Assembly (NCBI GenBank): GCA_910578455.1
Contig: CAJTQA010000002.1
Location: forward strand, 56,170-120,169
DNA: 64,000 nt
Reading direction: 5' to 3'
DNA from: an uncultured Dorea sp.
GTDB lineage: Bacteria > Bacillota > Clostridia > Lachnospirales > Lachnospiraceae
The first letter of the stretch is position 1. Every line of letters begins with the position of its first letter. Positions 41,754-50,296 of the stretch are shown piece by piece. The position numbers and the translations under genes were made by a program. The notes under the pieces were generated by a model, which did not search any database, was not told the DNA's origin, and saw only the letters and a program-made list of their open reading frames with translations.

Positions 41754-43091
41754 TTAAAACGGCATCCGGAACTTCCCTTTCCTTCCGCCCTTGCCCATCA
41801 TCTTCATCATCTTCTTCATCTCGCCGAACTGCTTGACCATGCGGTTGACCTCGCTGATGTCAACGCCTGCTCCCTTTGCGATGCGGTGCTTGCGCGACGG
41901 ATTCAGGATATCCGGTTTCTTTCTCTCCTCCACGGTCATAGAATGGATGATGGCCTCTATCTGCGCCAGCTTCTTTTCAGCCTGCGCCGTCTCATTTTCG
42001 TCGGGAGCTTTCATCTTGCCCATTCCGGGCATCATGCCCAGGATACTGCCGAGCCCTCCCATCTTCTTCATCTGAGAGATGCTGTCCAGATAATCCTCAA
42101 AATCAAACTGGGCTTTCTTTAATTTCCCGGCCATTTTTTTTGCCTGCTCTTCGTCAATCTGAGCCTCTGCTTTTTCAATGAGGGTCAGCACATCCCCCAT
42201 GCCCAGGATCCTTGACGCCATACGGTCCGGATAAAACTGCTCCAGGTCAGAGAGCTTTTCTCCCATGCCGACATAAAGGATAGGTTTCCCTGTCACTGCC
42301 TTTACGGAAAGAGCCGCGCCGCCCCTTGTGTCGCCGTCAAGCTTTGTCACGATCACGCCGTCAATGCCGGCTTTCTCGTCAAACTCCTTCGCCACGTTTA
42401 CCGCGTCCTGCCCGGTCATGGCGTCAATGACAAGAATCGTCTGATGGACCTCCACCGCCTCTTTTATCTCCTTAAGCTCCGCCATCATGTCTTCATCGAT
42501 GTGGAGACGGCCGGCGGTATCCAGGATGACCACATTATGGCCGTTCTTCCTCGCATACTCCAGAGCCGCTTTCGCGATGTTGGAAGGCTTATGGCTCTCC
42601 CCCATGGAGAACACTTCCACACCCTGTTTTTCCCCGTTGACCTGCAGCTGCTTGATCGCTGCCGGCCGGTACACATCGCAGGCCGCCAGAAGCGGTTTCC
42701 TGCCCTTTAATTTAAACTTTCCAGCAAGCTTGGCGGTGGTGGTCGTCTTACCCGCTCCCTGCAGGCCTGCCATCAGGATTACCGTGACAGCCTTCCCAGG
42801 CTCAAGCTTTATCTCCGTCGTCTCGGAGCCCATCAGTTTCACAAGCTCCTCGTTTACGATCTTTATGACCATCTGCCCCGGGTTCAGCCCGTTCATCACG
42901 TCCTGCCCGACTGCGCGCTCCTGCACGTTCTTTATGAAATCCTTGACAACCTTAAAGTTGACATCTGCCGCCAGGAGAGCCCGCTTTATCTCCTTCAGGG
43001 CCTCCTTAACGTCATTCTCCGTAAGGCGCCCTTTGCTTCTTAAGCTCTTAAATACGTTCTGAAGTTTTTCTGTCAAGCTGTCAAATGCCAT
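41754..43091 (-). CDS. ffh: Signal recognition particle protein Ffh
   Basis: 445 residues. NG GTPase domain: GLQGAGKTTTTAKLAG (G1), DTAGRLHID (G3), TKLDGDTRGGAALS (G4). The Met-rich M domain (about 300-440) binds 4.5S/6S RNA and signal sequences: LGSILGMMPGMGKM and the C-terminal KQFGEMKKMMKMMGKGGRKG. It targets nascent membrane and secreted proteins to FtsY. It follows ylxM by one base. Confidence 0.98.
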   Translation of the reverse strand: MAFDSLTEKLQNVFKSLRSKGRLTENDVKEALKEIKRALLAADVNFKVVKDFIKNVQERAVGQDVMNGLNPGQMVIKIVNEELVKLMGSETTEIKLEPGKAVTVILMAGLQGAGKTTTTAKLAGKFKLKGRKPLLAACDVYRPAAIKQLQVNGEKQGVEVFSMGESHKPSNIAKAALEYARKNGHNVVILDTAGRLHIDEDMMAELKEIKEAVEVHQTILVIDAMTGQDAVNVAKEFDEKAGIDGVIVTKLDGDTRGGAALSVKAVTGKPILYVGMGEKLSDLEQFYPDRMASRILGMGDVLTLIEKAEAQIDEEQAKKMAGKLKKAQFDFEDYLDSISQMKKMGGLGSILGMMPGMGKMKAPDENETAQAEKKLAQIEAIIHSMTVEERKKPDILNPSRKHRIAKGAGVDISEVNRMVKQFGEMKKMMKMMGKGGRKGKFRMPF

Positions 43092-43092
43092 G

Positions 43093-43437
43093 TCATAACT
43101 CCTCTATTATCTCATCAGCAAGTTTCCGGATGCCTTCTGCCAGCTCTTCCTTGCTCTTTTCCGCGCCTGCATCCAGCAGTTCGTTCATCCTGCCCACTTT
43201 TTCTTTCACAGACATAAACTTCTCCACAAGATGGAGCTTTTCCTCATAGCCCTTCAGAGCCTGGCTGCACCTCTTCACAAGGTCGTGCACACCCTGGCGG
43301 CTGATTCCGGCCTCTCTTGCAATCTCCCCAAGAGATAAGTCTTCCAGGACAAACTGCTCGTAGATCTCTTTCTGGTGCTCATTCAAAAGTTCCCCGTAGA
43401 AATCATACAATAACGCCTGTTCTAATAATTCATTCAT
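43093..43437 (-). CDS. ylxM: YlxM, putative HTH protein of the SRP operon (UPF0122)
   Basis: 114 residues from MNELLEQALLYDFYGELLNE. It has a sigma-70 region-4-like helix-turn-helix (LSLGEIAREAGISRQGVHDL) and a helical tail. In streptococci YlxM binds SRP parts and modulates Ffh activity. It is the first gene of the ylxM-ffh operon. The ATG lies about ten bases from the predicted transcription start, with AGGTGAG as ribosome site, so the leader is very short. Confidence 0.95.
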   Translation of the reverse strand: MNELLEQALLYDFYGELLNEHQKEIYEQFVLEDLSLGEIAREAGISRQGVHDLVKRCSQALKGYEEKLHLVEKFMSVKEKVGRMNELLDAGAEKSKEELAEGIRKLADEIIEEL

Positions 43438-43453
43438 GTTACTCACCTGTGCT

Positions 43454-43482
43454 ATCTTATACCAAAAAAGGAGCGGTGTCAA
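43454..43482 (-). promoter_or_regulatory. Promoter of the ylxM-ffh translation/secretion operon
   Basis: TTGACA (43477-43482), 17 bp, TAAGAT (43454-43459) on the minus strand. The start site falls only about ten bases before the ylxM ATG. Confidence 0.8.
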
Positions 43483-43510
43483 GCATTTTTTCTTTACACC
43501 TATAAAATCC

Positions 43511-43539
43511 TTGATTTCTTTAAAAATATATCGTAAGAT
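43511..43539 (+). promoter_or_regulatory. Promoter of the J-domain protein gene
   Basis: TTGATT (43511-43516), 17 bp, TAAGAT (43534-43539), divergent from the ylxM promoter 29 bases away. Confidence 0.6.
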
Positions 43540-43579
43540 AGACTTGTTTCATTTCCATATATTATAAGGGGAGGATATA

Positions 43580-44215
43580 ATGGAAGACAAAAATTATTAT
43601 GAACTGCTGGAAGTGCCTTCTACGGCATCTCCGGAAGAGATTACCGCAGCAAAAAATGCCCTGGCAAAAAAATACCATCCGGATGCCAACTTAAAAGACG
43701 GCATTGACACTACCGAGCAGATGCAGGCTATCCTGGAAGCATACGCCGTGCTCTCCGACCCGGTAAAGCGCTCAGACTATGACCGTAAGATTGCCGGAAG
43801 GAAGTCCGTCATGCAGACTTTCGACCTGCACGAGGCAGAAAATGAGCCGGAGGCGGCGGAACCTGTTTTTGTTACATATTGGAAAGCGTCTAACAGCCTG
43901 TATGACATCATCGTGGAAAGCGACGAGCTCATCCGCATGAAAAACCAGGCGGCTAAGCTGGGGCAGCTTGCCATGCAGGCGTTAAAGCACATCATCATCC
44001 TTCGCCAGTCAGAGATTCCGGAGCGTTACTGGCATCCCGACATTATGAACTGGCTCCTGTTCACATGGCTGAAGAACCGCAACTACACGGCGGCGTACCT
44101 CGTAGCTATGTATGATGATTACCTGAAAAAAGAATTCAAAGGGCTGGAAAAGCTTCGGATGCAGAACAAAGCCCTGCACTACCAGCGCTCAGTCAAAAAA
44201 CTTTTGAAATATTGA
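43580..44215 (+). CDS. J-domain protein (soluble)
   Basis: 211 residues. An N-terminal J-domain with intact HPD (NYYELLEVPSTASPEEITAA, then AKKYHPDANL and VLSDPVKRSDYDRK at about 1-72). The rest is helical, without Gly/Phe or zinc-finger regions, so it is a type III J-protein. GGGGAGG precedes the ATG. It stands at the head of a plus-strand group with a Cys/Gly-rich peptide, a Met-rich pair and a TruA-like gene. Its Hsp70 partner could be DnaK or the HscC-like protein at 29851. No membrane segment. Confidence 0.9.
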   Translation: MEDKNYYELLEVPSTASPEEITAAKNALAKKYHPDANLKDGIDTTEQMQAILEAYAVLSDPVKRSDYDRKIAGRKSVMQTFDLHEAENEPEAAEPVFVTYWKASNSLYDIIVESDELIRMKNQAAKLGQLAMQALKHIIILRQSEIPERYWHPDIMNWLLFTWLKNRNYTAAYLVAMYDDYLKKEFKGLEKLRMQNKALHYQRSVKKLLKY

Positions 44216-44288
44216 ACCGCCTCTTTCACACATCTGCGCCCCACGCATATTATGTACTGTAAATAACCTTTAATGGAGGATTTTTAGT

Positions 44289-44441
44289 ATGAGCGAATTA
44301 AATTGTGGATGCGGATGTGAAGATACTGCAAGATACAACAACTGCGGATGCGGCTCCAACAACAACAGCTGCCTGTGGATCATCCTTCTGCTCTTCTGCT
44401 GCGGCGGATGCGGCGGCAACAGCTGTGGATGCGGATGCTAA
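44289..44441 (+). CDS. Tiny Cys/Gly-rich membrane-type protein
   Basis: 50 residues, starting at an ATG with GGAGGA nine bases upstream. Head MSELNCGCGCEDTARYNNCG, a short hydrophobic core CLWIILLLFCC, and tail GGCGGNSCGCGC. There are 13 Cys. The pattern matches small Gly/Cys proteins widespread in clostridia, sometimes mislabelled chorion high-cysteine proteins. Function is unknown; the hydrophobic centre suggests membrane or spore-coat association and the Cys pairs could bind metal. It is followed by a strong terminator, so it belongs to the transcript with the J-protein or has its own. Confidence 0.85.
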   Translation: MSELNCGCGCEDTARYNNCGCGSNNNSCLWIILLLFCCGGCGGNSCGCGC

Positions 44442-44479
44442 TTTTCAGGCATATGAATATTTCCTAAGATAATCCCAAA

Positions 44480-44516
44480 GGGGTTCCGGCAGGTCGTCAA
44501 AGCCTGCCGGAACCCC
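44480..44516 (+). terminator. Strong hairpin terminator after the Cys-rich gene
   Basis: GGGGTTCCGGCAGG (44480-44493) pairs perfectly with CCTGCCGGAACCCC (44503-44516), a 14-bp stem. The tail is CTTATTATT rather than a pure T-run. Confidence 0.75.
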
Positions 44517-44584
44517 CTTATTATTGAATATTTTCCATCTTTCCGTCATATATATTTACAACGCAGCAGACTAAGGAGGCGCTA

Positions 44585-45067
44585 ATGGAAAAAACTCCCC
44601 CCAGGCCTATGACCCCCCTAGACGAACTTGTCACCCCAACCTTTTTATATACAGTAAAGCTCCTGCTCCCCTATGTGCCTCCCGCCATGCAGAGGACATG
44701 CGCTATTTTCCTCAAATTTTTTGAGCTGAAAAGGACAATGGAGCTTTTCTACGGTTTCGACGACAGCCGCAGGAAAAATTCCTCCGGCGATATCTTAAGC
44801 GACCTTAAGCCCTACATGGATCCAAAAGAGCGGGAAATGATGGAACAAATGGAGGGAATGATGAATATGATGGAAATGATGCAGCAGATGCAGAATGTTT
44901 CGGATGCTTCACCTGGCGGAGACGGCGGCGCACAGCCCTTCGACTTCATGAAAGGAATGATGGATCCCGAGCAGATGCAGATGTTCGACATGTACAACAA
45001 TATCTTTGAACAGGCATTGAATCCCGAAGATTCCAACAGCCGGAAAGGAGAATCAGATTATGAATGA
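44585..45067 (+). CDS. Hypothetical Met-rich protein (first of a coupled pair)
   Basis: 160 residues with AAGGAGG before the ATG. I do not recognise the family. Residues 15-55 are hydrophobic with a Pro (FLYTVKLLLPYVPPAMQRT). The middle holds a Met-rich stretch: ten Met within EMMEQMEGMMNMMEMMQQMQ and the bases around it, and 21 Met in all. DFMKGMMDPEQMQMFDMYNN follows near the end. Such segments form sticky amphipathic helices. The stop overlaps the next gene by eight bases, so the two products are made together and may bind each other. Possible roles (sporulation, phase-dependent assembly) are guesses. Confidence 0.75.
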   Translation: MEKTPPRPMTPLDELVTPTFLYTVKLLLPYVPPAMQRTCAIFLKFFELKRTMELFYGFDDSRRKNSSGDILSDLKPYMDPKEREMMEQMEGMMNMMEMMQQMQNVSDASPGGDGGAQPFDFMKGMMDPEQMQMFDMYNNIFEQALNPEDSNSRKGESDYE

Positions 45068-45350
45068 ATGGCTCAACAACCCTGCGATGAAAAACATTGA
45101 CCCTGTCAAGCTGGAGCTCATCAAGGCAGCCGCACAGCAGACGGAAGGAAAGAGCGGCAAATCTCTCGCTCCTGTCATGATGGCGCTTATAACCAACGCC
45201 AACAAACGGGGCATCCAGTTTTCGCCGGACGAAGTTTCCCTCATTATGGACATCGTAAAAGACGGAAAGCCAAAAGAAGAAAAAGACCAGATTGAAAATA
45301 TGGTCAACATGGTTACGTCCTACATGAAAAAAGGCCCCGGCACAAAATAA
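45060..45350 (+). CDS. Hypothetical helical protein (second of a coupled pair)
   Basis: 96 residues: MNEWLNNPAMKNIDPVKLEL, a predicted all-helical fold with two repeats of I/L-x-x-I-x-x-x-x, ending MVTSYMKKGPGTK. There is no signal peptide and I know no family with certainty. The ATG overlaps the stop of the Met-rich gene (ATTATGAATGA), and AAAGGAG lies before it. Its length and neighbour suggest a small partner protein. The 72-base gap to the TruA-like gene is AT-rich. Confidence 0.75.
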   Translation: MNEWLNNPAMKNIDPVKLELIKAAAQQTEGKSGKSLAPVMMALITNANKRGIQFSPDEVSLIMDIVKDGKPKEEKDQIENMVNMVTSYMKKGPGTK

Positions 45351-45422
45351 TTTCCCCTTTTCTTCCATTTTAAGATTTGATATACTTATTTTAAAGTTCA
45401 ATCACAGATAAGGAGTCTTACA

Positions 45423-46163
45423 ATGCGAAATATAATGCTTACGATAGAATATGACGGCAGCCGCTACCAGGGCTGGGCGAGGCTTGGCAAAGACGAGCCA
45501 GGCAATACGATTTCCGCCAAGATCCTGGATGTCCTGACTAAAATGACAGGGGAAGACATCGCAGAGCTTTACTGCGGATGCCGCACAGAGGCGGGCATAC
45601 ATGCCTACGCACAGGTCGCCAACTTTAAAACCGGGTCCAGTATGGACGTCCATGAGATCAAGCATTACTTGAACCGCTATCTTCCCATGGACATCGCCAT
45701 CACGGACGTAAGGGATGTGCCGGAGCGTTTCCACGCGCGGCTGAATGCAGTGTCCAAGACCTACGTCTACCGTATGACCATCGCAGACGTTCCCAGCGTC
45801 TTTGACCGCAAACACACCTTCCACTGTTTCAGGATGCCGGATGTGCGTCTTATGCAGGAGGCTGCGCTGCTGCTTACCGGAGAACATGATTTCCGAAACT
45901 TCTCGACGGTAAAAAAAGCAAAGACTACCCTCCGTGAAATCTACGATATTGATATCTACGGGGATGAGGAAGAGATGCAGATCATGATCCACGCAGATGA
46001 CTTTCTGCACAATATGGCCCGAATCATCATCGGAACCCTTCTGGAGATCGGCATGGGAACCCGGCAGATAGAAGAAATCGAAGAAATATTCAACGGGGAA
46101 GTTCCGGCCAGCGCGCCCTGCGACCCAAAAGCATTATATCTTCAGGAAATATCTTACTATTAA
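45423..46163 (+). CDS. truA: TruA-like tRNA pseudouridine synthase with Asp to Glu at the catalytic position
   Basis: 246 residues. TruA makes pseudouridine at tRNA positions 38-40. The family frame is clear: IEYDGSRYQGWARLGK, the middle RYLPMDIAITDVRDVPERFH, and the close of the RNA-binding cleft MARIIIGTLLEIGMGTRQ. But the motif G-R-T-D-A-G-V-H-A reads CRTEAGIHA: the catalytic Asp is Glu56 (codon GAG). In other pseudouridine synthases Asp is essential. So either this copy is inactive or altered, or it is a paralogue with another role; a normal TruA may exist elsewhere. It is followed by a terminator. Confidence 0.88.
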   Translation: MRNIMLTIEYDGSRYQGWARLGKDEPGNTISAKILDVLTKMTGEDIAELYCGCRTEAGIHAYAQVANFKTGSSMDVHEIKHYLNRYLPMDIAITDVRDVPERFHARLNAVSKTYVYRMTIADVPSVFDRKHTFHCFRMPDVRLMQEAALLLTGEHDFRNFSTVKKAKTTLREIYDIDIYGDEEEMQIMIHADDFLHNMARIIIGTLLEIGMGTRQIEEIEEIFNGEVPASAPCDPKALYLQEISYY

Positions 46164-46168
46164 AAGAA

Positions 46169-46200
46169 AGCCTGACGCAGCGTTCCTGCCGCGTCAGGCT
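46169..46200. terminator. Convergent terminator between the TruA-like and NSS transporter genes
   Basis: AGCCTGACGC (46169-46178) pairs with GCGTCAGGCT (46191-46200), followed by CCTCTTTTCC on the plus strand and preceded by CTTTTAATAG on the minus. Confidence 0.75.
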
Positions 46201-46230
46201 CCTCTTTTCCATTCTTATCCTTTTCTTAGT

Positions 46231-47625
46231 TTAAAATACCCCGAAAGACTGCACCAGAAGGATAAACAAAAGCACCGGCGCGATATACTTGATCATTGCG
46301 ATGTAAAGCGCCTTCCTTCCGAATTTATATCCTCCGATCGTCACCTCGTCAATAACGGTGTCCGGCTTTGCCACCCACCCGATCAGGATGCAGGTGCACA
46401 GCGCCACAAGCGGCATGAAGATATTGTTGCTGAGGTAGTCCATAATGTCGAGGATCTGCCCCACCGCCCCGTTCGGCAGCTCCAGCTCGAAATACAGCTT
46501 ATTGTACCCAAGGCATACAAGAGTTCCAAAAATCAGCGTGTATACTGTTGTGATTGCCGTACTCTTTTTCCTGGAATAACGGAACTTGTCCATTATGCTC
46601 GACACGATTGCTTCCATAACTGAAACTGCGGAAGTGACAGCCGCAAAGATAACCATCAGGAAGAAGAGGATTCCAATCAGGCCGCCCATCGTCCCCATGG
46701 CCTCAAAAACTTTTGGCAGAGACACGAACATAAGCCCCGGCCCTGCCGACATTCCCTCAAGGCCTGCAAACGTATATACTGCCGGGATGATCATAAGTCC
46801 TGCCAGCAGAGCTACCAGCGTATCAAAAAACTCTATCTGGTTGATAGACTTCATAAGATTCGTCTCTTTCTTCGCATAAGAGCCATAAGCGATCATAATT
46901 CCCATGGCAACACTGATGGAGAAGAACAGCTGCCCCATAGCGTCCATCAATACGATAAAAAACTGTTTCACCGTCATCCCGGAAAAATCAGGGATCAGAT
47001 AGACTTTAAGCCCTTCCATGCCTGTCCTTGTGATTCCCTCGGCATCCGTATGCTTAAGTGTCAGGGAATAAAAACCTATCCCTATAACAAGCACAAAGAG
47101 GATCGGCATCAGTATCTTGCTGTAATTCTCAATTCCCTTATTTACTCCGTTAAAGACAACAAATGCCGTAGCGGCAAGGAAAATAAGCATCCATATAAGC
47201 GGCGCCCACTGGCTTGTGATATAGCCGGTAAAATACCCGTCCGCCGCAGTATCCGTGCCATGCCCCGTCAAAAACTCCGCAAAATACTTCAGCACCCATC
47301 CGCCGATCGTACAGTAATACGGCAGGATGATGATCGGCACAAGCCATGCGAAGAACCCGATAAAGCGCCAGTTCTTGTTAATCTTCCCATATGCTGTCAA
47401 AGGCCCCTGAGCCGTCTTCCTCCCAATGGCAATCTCCGTGGTCAGAAGCGTAAATCCAAAAGTGAGGGCGAGGATAATATAAACAAAGATAAACACGCCC
47501 CCTCCTCCTTTAGCCGCAAGATAAGGAAAGCGCCAGATATTTCCAAGGCCTACCGCGCTTCCCGCGGCCGCCAGCACAAACCCTAATGAACCTGTAAAAT
47601 TACTTCTTTTTTCATGTGTACTCAA
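46231..47625 (-). CDS. Neurotransmitter:sodium symporter family transporter (SNF/NSS)
   Basis: 464 residues, TTG start at 47625 with AGGAGG nine bases upstream (47635-47640). LeuT-fold: FVLAAAGSAVGLGNIWRFPY holds the substrate- and Na+-binding unwound helix 1, and GGGVFIFVYIILALTFGFTL helix 2. Eleven or twelve helices in all. Imports amino acids (tryptophan, tyrosine, leucine or methionine in relatives) with Na+; choice of substrate is not possible from sequence. It lies 13 bases after the patatin gene and probably shares its transcript. Confidence 0.93.
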   Translation of the reverse strand: MSTHEKRSNFTGSLGFVLAAAGSAVGLGNIWRFPYLAAKGGGGVFIFVYIILALTFGFTLLTTEIAIGRKTAQGPLTAYGKINKNWRFIGFFAWLVPIIILPYYCTIGGWVLKYFAEFLTGHGTDTAADGYFTGYITSQWAPLIWMLIFLAATAFVVFNGVNKGIENYSKILMPILFVLVIGIGFYSLTLKHTDAEGITRTGMEGLKVYLIPDFSGMTVKQFFIVLMDAMGQLFFSISVAMGIMIAYGSYAKKETNLMKSINQIEFFDTLVALLAGLMIIPAVYTFAGLEGMSAGPGLMFVSLPKVFEAMGTMGGLIGILFFLMVIFAAVTSAVSVMEAIVSSIMDKFRYSRKKSTAITTVYTLIFGTLVCLGYNKLYFELELPNGAVGQILDIMDYLSNNIFMPLVALCTCILIGWVAKPDTVIDEVTIGGYKFGRKALYIAMIKYIAPVLLFILLVQSFGVF

Positions 47626-47638
47626 AAAATCATACCTC

Positions 47639-48493
47639 CTACTCCAGATATCTGCATAACGCGTCATACTGCTTTTCCATCAATTCATATCCATGCTCGT
47701 AAAAACGCATCAGCGTATCATAATTCCTTTCCAGCCTTGACACGGGCTCCGTCTCCGGCCGAAGGACAAATATTTCCCCCTCTTCCTCCATCCTTTTAAT
47801 CCGCGCCATTGTCTGATTGTATTCAAAGTTCCTGCGTATCGCCGCACGGGCAAGCTTAGGATAGCTTTTATACGCCCTCCGGTACATCTTCGCTACCGGT
47901 TTCGTAGTCATTTTTTTGCGGTATCCGCGATTTCTCGTCAATATAAGGACAATCTTTTTGTTCCCCAGCTCTACCGCCCTCTGAACCGGAATCGAATCTG
48001 CCAGCCCGCCGTCCAGATACGGCACACCGTCGATATTCACCATCGGGGATACCAGCGGCATGCTGCTTGACGCCCTGCACATCCTCATCAGTCTTTCTTT
48101 ATCCTCCCGTTCTTTCATATATTCGGCCTGTCCGGTAACGCAATTGGTCACGACAATCTCACATTCCATCCCGGATGCGAAATACGTCTCATAGTCAAAG
48201 GGAAACATTTCATTGGGATATTTGTCAAATATCAGATCCATGTCAAGAAGGCTTTTCTCTTTTATGAATTTTCCGAAACTGCTGTAATAGCTGTACTCCT
48301 TCTCCTTATGGATCATACAGTCGCGGGTGCGCCCTATCTGCCTGGACACATAGTCCACCCCGTTGCACGACCCGGCCGAAACGCCGATGACATGAGACAG
48401 ATAAGTCTCCTTCTCCATCAGAAAATCCAGCACCCCCGAAGTAAACACTCCTCTCGTGGCGCCTCCCTCCAGCACGATTGTTCCTGTCGTCAT
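47639..48493 (-). CDS. Patatin-like phospholipase family protein
   Basis: 284 residues. The patatin fold: GGATRGVFTSGVLDFLME (oxyanion Gly loop), nucleophile Ser in IGVSAGSCNG (G-x-S-x-G), and catalytic Asp in VPYLDGGLADSIP (D-G-G). It hydrolyses acyl chains of lipids in the cytoplasm; the C-terminal 90 residues carry DUF6363-like helices (RVRRMEEEGEIFVLRPE-type). No signal peptide. It is immediately upstream of the NSS transporter, whose ribosome site overlaps the patatin stop. Confidence 0.94.
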   Translation of the reverse strand: MTTGTIVLEGGATRGVFTSGVLDFLMEKETYLSHVIGVSAGSCNGVDYVSRQIGRTRDCMIHKEKEYSYYSSFGKFIKEKSLLDMDLIFDKYPNEMFPFDYETYFASGMECEIVVTNCVTGQAEYMKEREDKERLMRMCRASSSMPLVSPMVNIDGVPYLDGGLADSIPVQRAVELGNKKIVLILTRNRGYRKKMTTKPVAKMYRRAYKSYPKLARAAIRRNFEYNQTMARIKRMEEEGEIFVLRPETEPVSRLERNYDTLMRFYEHGYELMEKQYDALCRYLE

Positions 48494-48548
48494 ATACTAC
48501 ACTCTCCTCAGCAAAAAAATCCTACTTTAGTATTATATACGGTACATC

Positions 48549-48576
48549 TTGAAAACACAATGATTTTATGTATAAT
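48549..48576 (+). promoter_or_regulatory. Promoter of the ABC-F gene
   Basis: TTGAAA (48549-48554), 16 bp, TATAAT (48571-48576), about 50 bases before the ATG. The leader is short, with no room for an antibiotic-sensing attenuator. Confidence 0.65.
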
Positions 48577-48625
48577 AGAATAGATAGTCAAAAAATCAGC
48601 AAATATTAAAAAAAGAGGTTTTCGT

Positions 48626-50260
48626 ATGATCAGTGCAAATAATGTAACGCTGCGCCTCGGGAAAAAGGCGCTTTTTGAGGATGTGAACATCAAGTTCACG
48701 GAAGGAAACTGCTACGGCCTTATCGGAGCCAACGGTGCGGGGAAATCTACATTTTTACGGATTCTCTCCGGGCAGCTAGAGCCTTCAAAGGGCGATGTCT
48801 CCATCACTCCGGGGGAGCGTCTGTCTTTTCTCCAGCAGGACCATTTCAAATATGATGAATTTCCGGTGCTTGACACGGTTATGATGGGAAACGAGCGTCT
48901 GTACCAGATCATGAAGGAGAAGGAGCAGATCTACGCAAAAGAAGATTTCACCGACGATGACGGCATCAAAGCCAGCGAGCTTGAGGCAGAGTTCGCCGCC
49001 ATGAACGGATGGGAGGCAGAGTCCGACGCTGCCACTCTCCTAAACGGGCTGGGCATAGAAGCAGAGCTCCACTATGAGACAATGAAGGACTTGGACGGCC
49101 CGAAAAAGGTAAAGATCCTGCTGGCGCAGGCTCTCTTCGGGAACCCGGACATTCTTCTTTTAGACGAGCCTACCAACCACCTGGACTTAGATGCCATCGC
49201 ATGGCTGGAAGAATTTTTAATAAACTTTGACAACACTGTAATCGTCGTGTCCCATGACCGTTATTTCTTAAATAAGGTATGTACGCAGATCGCGGATATT
49301 GATTACGGAAAAATCAAGCTTTATGCGGGAAATTATGATTTCTGGTATGAGTCCAGCCAGCTCCTCATCCGGCAGATGAAAGAAGCTAACAAAAAGAAAG
49401 AGGAAAAGATAAAAGAGCTGCAGGAGTTCATCTCCCGTTTCAGCGCCAACGCATCCAAGTCCAAACAGGCTACTTCCAGGAAACGGGCGCTTGAAAAAAT
49501 CCAGCTCGAGGAGATCCAGCCATCCAGCCGCAAATATCCCTATATCGACTTTAAGCCAAACCGCGAGATCGGTAACGACGTGCTGATGGTGGAAAACTTA
49601 AGCAAGACAATTGACGGGGAAAAGGTGCTGGACAATATCAGCTTTACCCTGAACCATGACGACAAGGTTGCTTTCGTCGGCGGCAACGAGCTGGCAAAGA
49701 CAACCCTCTTCGAGATACTTACAGGCAACATGGAGCCTGATGAGGGAGTATACAAATGGGGAATCACCACTTCCCAGTCCTACTTTCCGTTAGACTTCGG
49801 CGATGAGTTCGAGAACGACTCTACTATCGTAGAATGGCTGACCCAGTATTCCGATGAAAAGGATGTCACCTACGTGCGCGGGTTCCTTGGAAGGATGCTC
49901 TTTGGCGGAGATGACGGCGTAAAAAGGGTACGGGTTCTCTCCGGAGGAGAAAAAGTGCGCTGCATGCTCTCCAAGATGATGATTTCCGGCTCCAACGTGC
50001 TGCTCCTTAACGAGCCTACCAACCACCTGGACATGGAATCAATCACCGCGCTCAACAACGGAATGACAAAGTTCCCCGGCGTTCTGCTCTTTAGTTCCAG
50101 GGACCATCAGATCGTACAGACGACCGCCAACCGGATTATGGAGATTGTTCCGGGAGGAAAGCTGATCGATAAGATAACGACTTATGACGAGTATCTGGAA
50201 AATGACGAGATGGCGAGAAAACGGCAGACGTACAGTATCCAGAGGGAAGAAGACGACTAA
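48626..50260 (+). CDS. ABC-F family ribosome-associated ATPase (YbiT/YkpA type)
   Basis: 544 residues, two ABC domains and no membrane part. First: Walker A GANGAGKSTFLRI, signature MKDLDGPKKVKIL (degenerate), Walker B ILLLDEPTNHLDLDAI. The linker (about 240-300, Lys-rich) is the P-site tRNA interaction motif region. Second: Walker A is GGNELAKTTLFEI, lacking the G-K-S/T form; signature VLSGGEKVRCML; Walker B VLLLNEPTNHLD with Asn for Asp. ABC-F proteins bind the ribosomal E-site and relieve stalls. Degeneration in the second site is partly normal for this subgroup, but the Asn is notable. Confidence 0.9.
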   Translation: MISANNVTLRLGKKALFEDVNIKFTEGNCYGLIGANGAGKSTFLRILSGQLEPSKGDVSITPGERLSFLQQDHFKYDEFPVLDTVMMGNERLYQIMKEKEQIYAKEDFTDDDGIKASELEAEFAAMNGWEAESDAATLLNGLGIEAELHYETMKDLDGPKKVKILLAQALFGNPDILLLDEPTNHLDLDAIAWLEEFLINFDNTVIVVSHDRYFLNKVCTQIADIDYGKIKLYAGNYDFWYESSQLLIRQMKEANKKKEEKIKELQEFISRFSANASKSKQATSRKRALEKIQLEEIQPSSRKYPYIDFKPNREIGNDVLMVENLSKTIDGEKVLDNISFTLNHDDKVAFVGGNELAKTTLFEILTGNMEPDEGVYKWGITTSQSYFPLDFGDEFENDSTIVEWLTQYSDEKDVTYVRGFLGRMLFGGDDGVKRVRVLSGGEKVRCMLSKMMISGSNVLLLNEPTNHLDMESITALNNGMTKFPGVLLFSSRDHQIVQTTANRIMEIVPGGKLIDKITTYDEYLENDEMARKRQTYSIQREEDD

Positions 50261-50296
50261 AAATGTATGGTATGTAGTGAGGACGACACGAAAAAA

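Noticed and set aside
45402..46010. 202-codon minus-strand frame opposite the TruA-like gene
   Set aside because: Shadow of the TruA coding strand; no independent evidence.
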